A stretch of 64,000 nt of DNA from Thalassospira profundimaris WP0211 (lineage in GTDB: Bacteria; Pseudomonadota; Alphaproteobacteria; Rhodospirillales; Thalassospiraceae): contig NZ_AMRN01000005.1 in assembly GCF_000300275.1 (NCBI RefSeq), forward strand, positions 124,001-188,000. The letters run 5' to 3'. Shown here piece by piece: positions 63,339 to 64,000 of this stretch. The translations under genes and the position numbers were made by a program. Numbering within the stretch: the first letter of the stretch is position 1; the number at the start of each line of letters is the position of its first letter. Under the pieces are notes generated by a model. The model worked only from the letters and a program-made list of their open reading frames with translations. It was not told the DNA's origin and did not search any database.

Positions 63339-64000
63339 TGCAGTGGCTTTTGATCGGAATCGCAGCATTTATCGGGGTTGGCTTCTTCATTCGCTGGATG
63401 ACAGAGGCCGAGCCCAAAGAAATCCGTAAAATTGTCTTATTTCTGATCATCTTGGTGTTGATCATGCTTGCGGGCTGGTTGTTGCTCACAGGCAAGATTG
63501 CCGCGATGGGTGCTGCTTTGGCGGCGACTGTGCCGTTCTTGTTTCGGATGATGAAGCTTGGATTCCTGTGGCCAATTTTTCGCAGGATCTTTGCAGCGTC
63601 CCGAAAACGCGCCCAGCCGGGAAGTTTTGGCAACCGCACATCCGGTGCGGGATCAAGTTCGGAAATTCGCACTGAATTTCTGCATATGGTGCTTGATCTT
63701 GAAACCGGGCAAATGCGCGGTGGCGTTGTCAGCGGTCCCTTTGCCGGGGCCGATCTTGACAGCTTGGGACTTGACGACCTGCAGTCGCTTTATGTTGACT
63801 GTTGCAGTGCAACCGACCAAAGCCGGGCGGTTCTGGAAGCCTATCTTGAACGCCGTCCTGATTGTGCGGGATGGCAAAGCTGGCAACAGAAAGACCACGG
63901 CGAAGACGGAGCACAAAACGGAGGAAGCGACCGCAACCATAACGAGCAAGGCCAAGGTGGCAAAAGGAGTTCAAGTGCATCAGGCATGACGGCGAAAGAG
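63338..64000 (+). CDS. Membrane-anchored DnaJ-type protein, 5' part (cut by window end)
   Basis: An N-terminal membrane part of an alphaproteobacterial DnaJ-like protein; 221 codons are visible. Hydrophobic segments lie at about 2-20, 33-52 and 56-75. A cytosolic region follows with FLHMVLDLETGQMRGGVVSG and FAGADLDSLGLDDLQSLYVD, which is the usual sequence between the membrane anchor and the C-terminal J domain. The final residues SGMTAKE are where a J domain normally starts, so the HPD motif should lie just beyond the window. It is coupled to the VWA-like gene by a TGATG overlap. Confidence 0.8.
   Translation, partial: MQWLLIGIAAFIGVGFFIRWMTEAEPKEIRKIVLFLIILVLIMLAGWLLLTGKIAAMGAALAATVPFLFRMMKLGFLWPIFRRIFAASRKRAQPGSFGNRTSGAGSSSEIRTEFLHMVLDLETGQMRGGVVSGPFAGADLDSLGLDDLQSLYVDCCSATDQSRAVLEAYLERRPDCAGWQSWQQKDHGEDGAQNGGSDRNHNEQGQGGKRSSSASGMTAKE

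Noticed and set aside
1-64000. CRISPR arrays, tRNA/rRNA genes, insertion sequences or prophage
   Set aside because: I saw no regularly spaced repeats, cloverleaf sequences, transposase genes or phage structural genes when reading the window.

Overview
The window reads as a chromosomal segment of an alphaproteobacterium, most likely a marine Rhodospirillales member such as Thalassospira. This is inferred from gene order and protein families, not from a database search. The order rpsF-rpsR-DUF2232-rplI-dnaB-alr-(MlaEF-type ABC genes)-radA, the run fabD-fabG-acpP-fabF-mltG-yicC-gmk, the operon lptF-lptG-lptD-surA-pdxA-rsmA, the DUF2849-cysI-DUF934 sulfite reductase operon and mipZ all fit that group. 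I see no tRNA, rRNA, CRISPR array, insertion sequence or prophage; coding density is high and the window looks like core genome with some accessory genes.

Layout. 1-7260 (minus strand): ribosomal proteins S6, S18 and L9, a membrane protein, replicative helicase DnaB, alanine racemase, an ABC lipid transporter pair and the 5' part of radA. 7905-12388 (plus): fatty acid synthesis genes and the lytic transglycosylase MltG. 12453-14974: an SDR, YicC RNase and guanylate kinase. 14998-22612 (minus): outer-membrane biogenesis operon (LptF, LptG, LptD, SurA) with PdxA and RsmA. 22827-30601: acyl-CoA dehydrogenase, S41 protease, a beta-hydroxyacid dehydrogenase, PPK2, DUF1127, a GcvA-like LysR regulator and DUF1489. 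30818-33279: assimilatory sulfite reductase operon. 33621-39005: chemoreceptor, an unrecognised 445-residue protein, a MATE transporter and a GNAT enzyme related to AAC(6').

39009-44373 is a leucine/isovalerate degradation operon (3-methylcrotonyl-CoA carboxylase, methylglutaconyl-CoA hydratase, HMG-CoA lyase) with a LiuR-like operator upstream. 46310-57163 is rich in amino-acid and pyruvate catabolism: Lrp-type regulator and PutA (proline), leucine dehydrogenase, pyruvate oxidase-like enzyme and glutamate dehydrogenase, plus two DsbA-fold isomerase paralogues (45558-46190, 57277-57876), a BON lipoprotein and a Bfd-like ferredoxin. 58041-61439 holds a Tat-exported GH114/TM1410-type protein, an FAD dehydrogenase of the L-2-hydroxyglutarate family and a secreted unknown. 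61649-64000 is a mipZ - VWA-like - membrane-anchored DnaJ-type cluster cut by the window end.

The most unusual item is the GH114/TM1410-type protein (58041-59231). Its two half-barrels appear in swapped order relative to the usual family, a circular permutation, and an Asp normally present in the family signature is replaced. Also worth a look are the mipZ/VWA/DnaJ-like cluster, the orphan toroid-like protein at 35716, palindromes in the fabD and leucine operon promoters, and the sulfite reductase operon lacking cysH.
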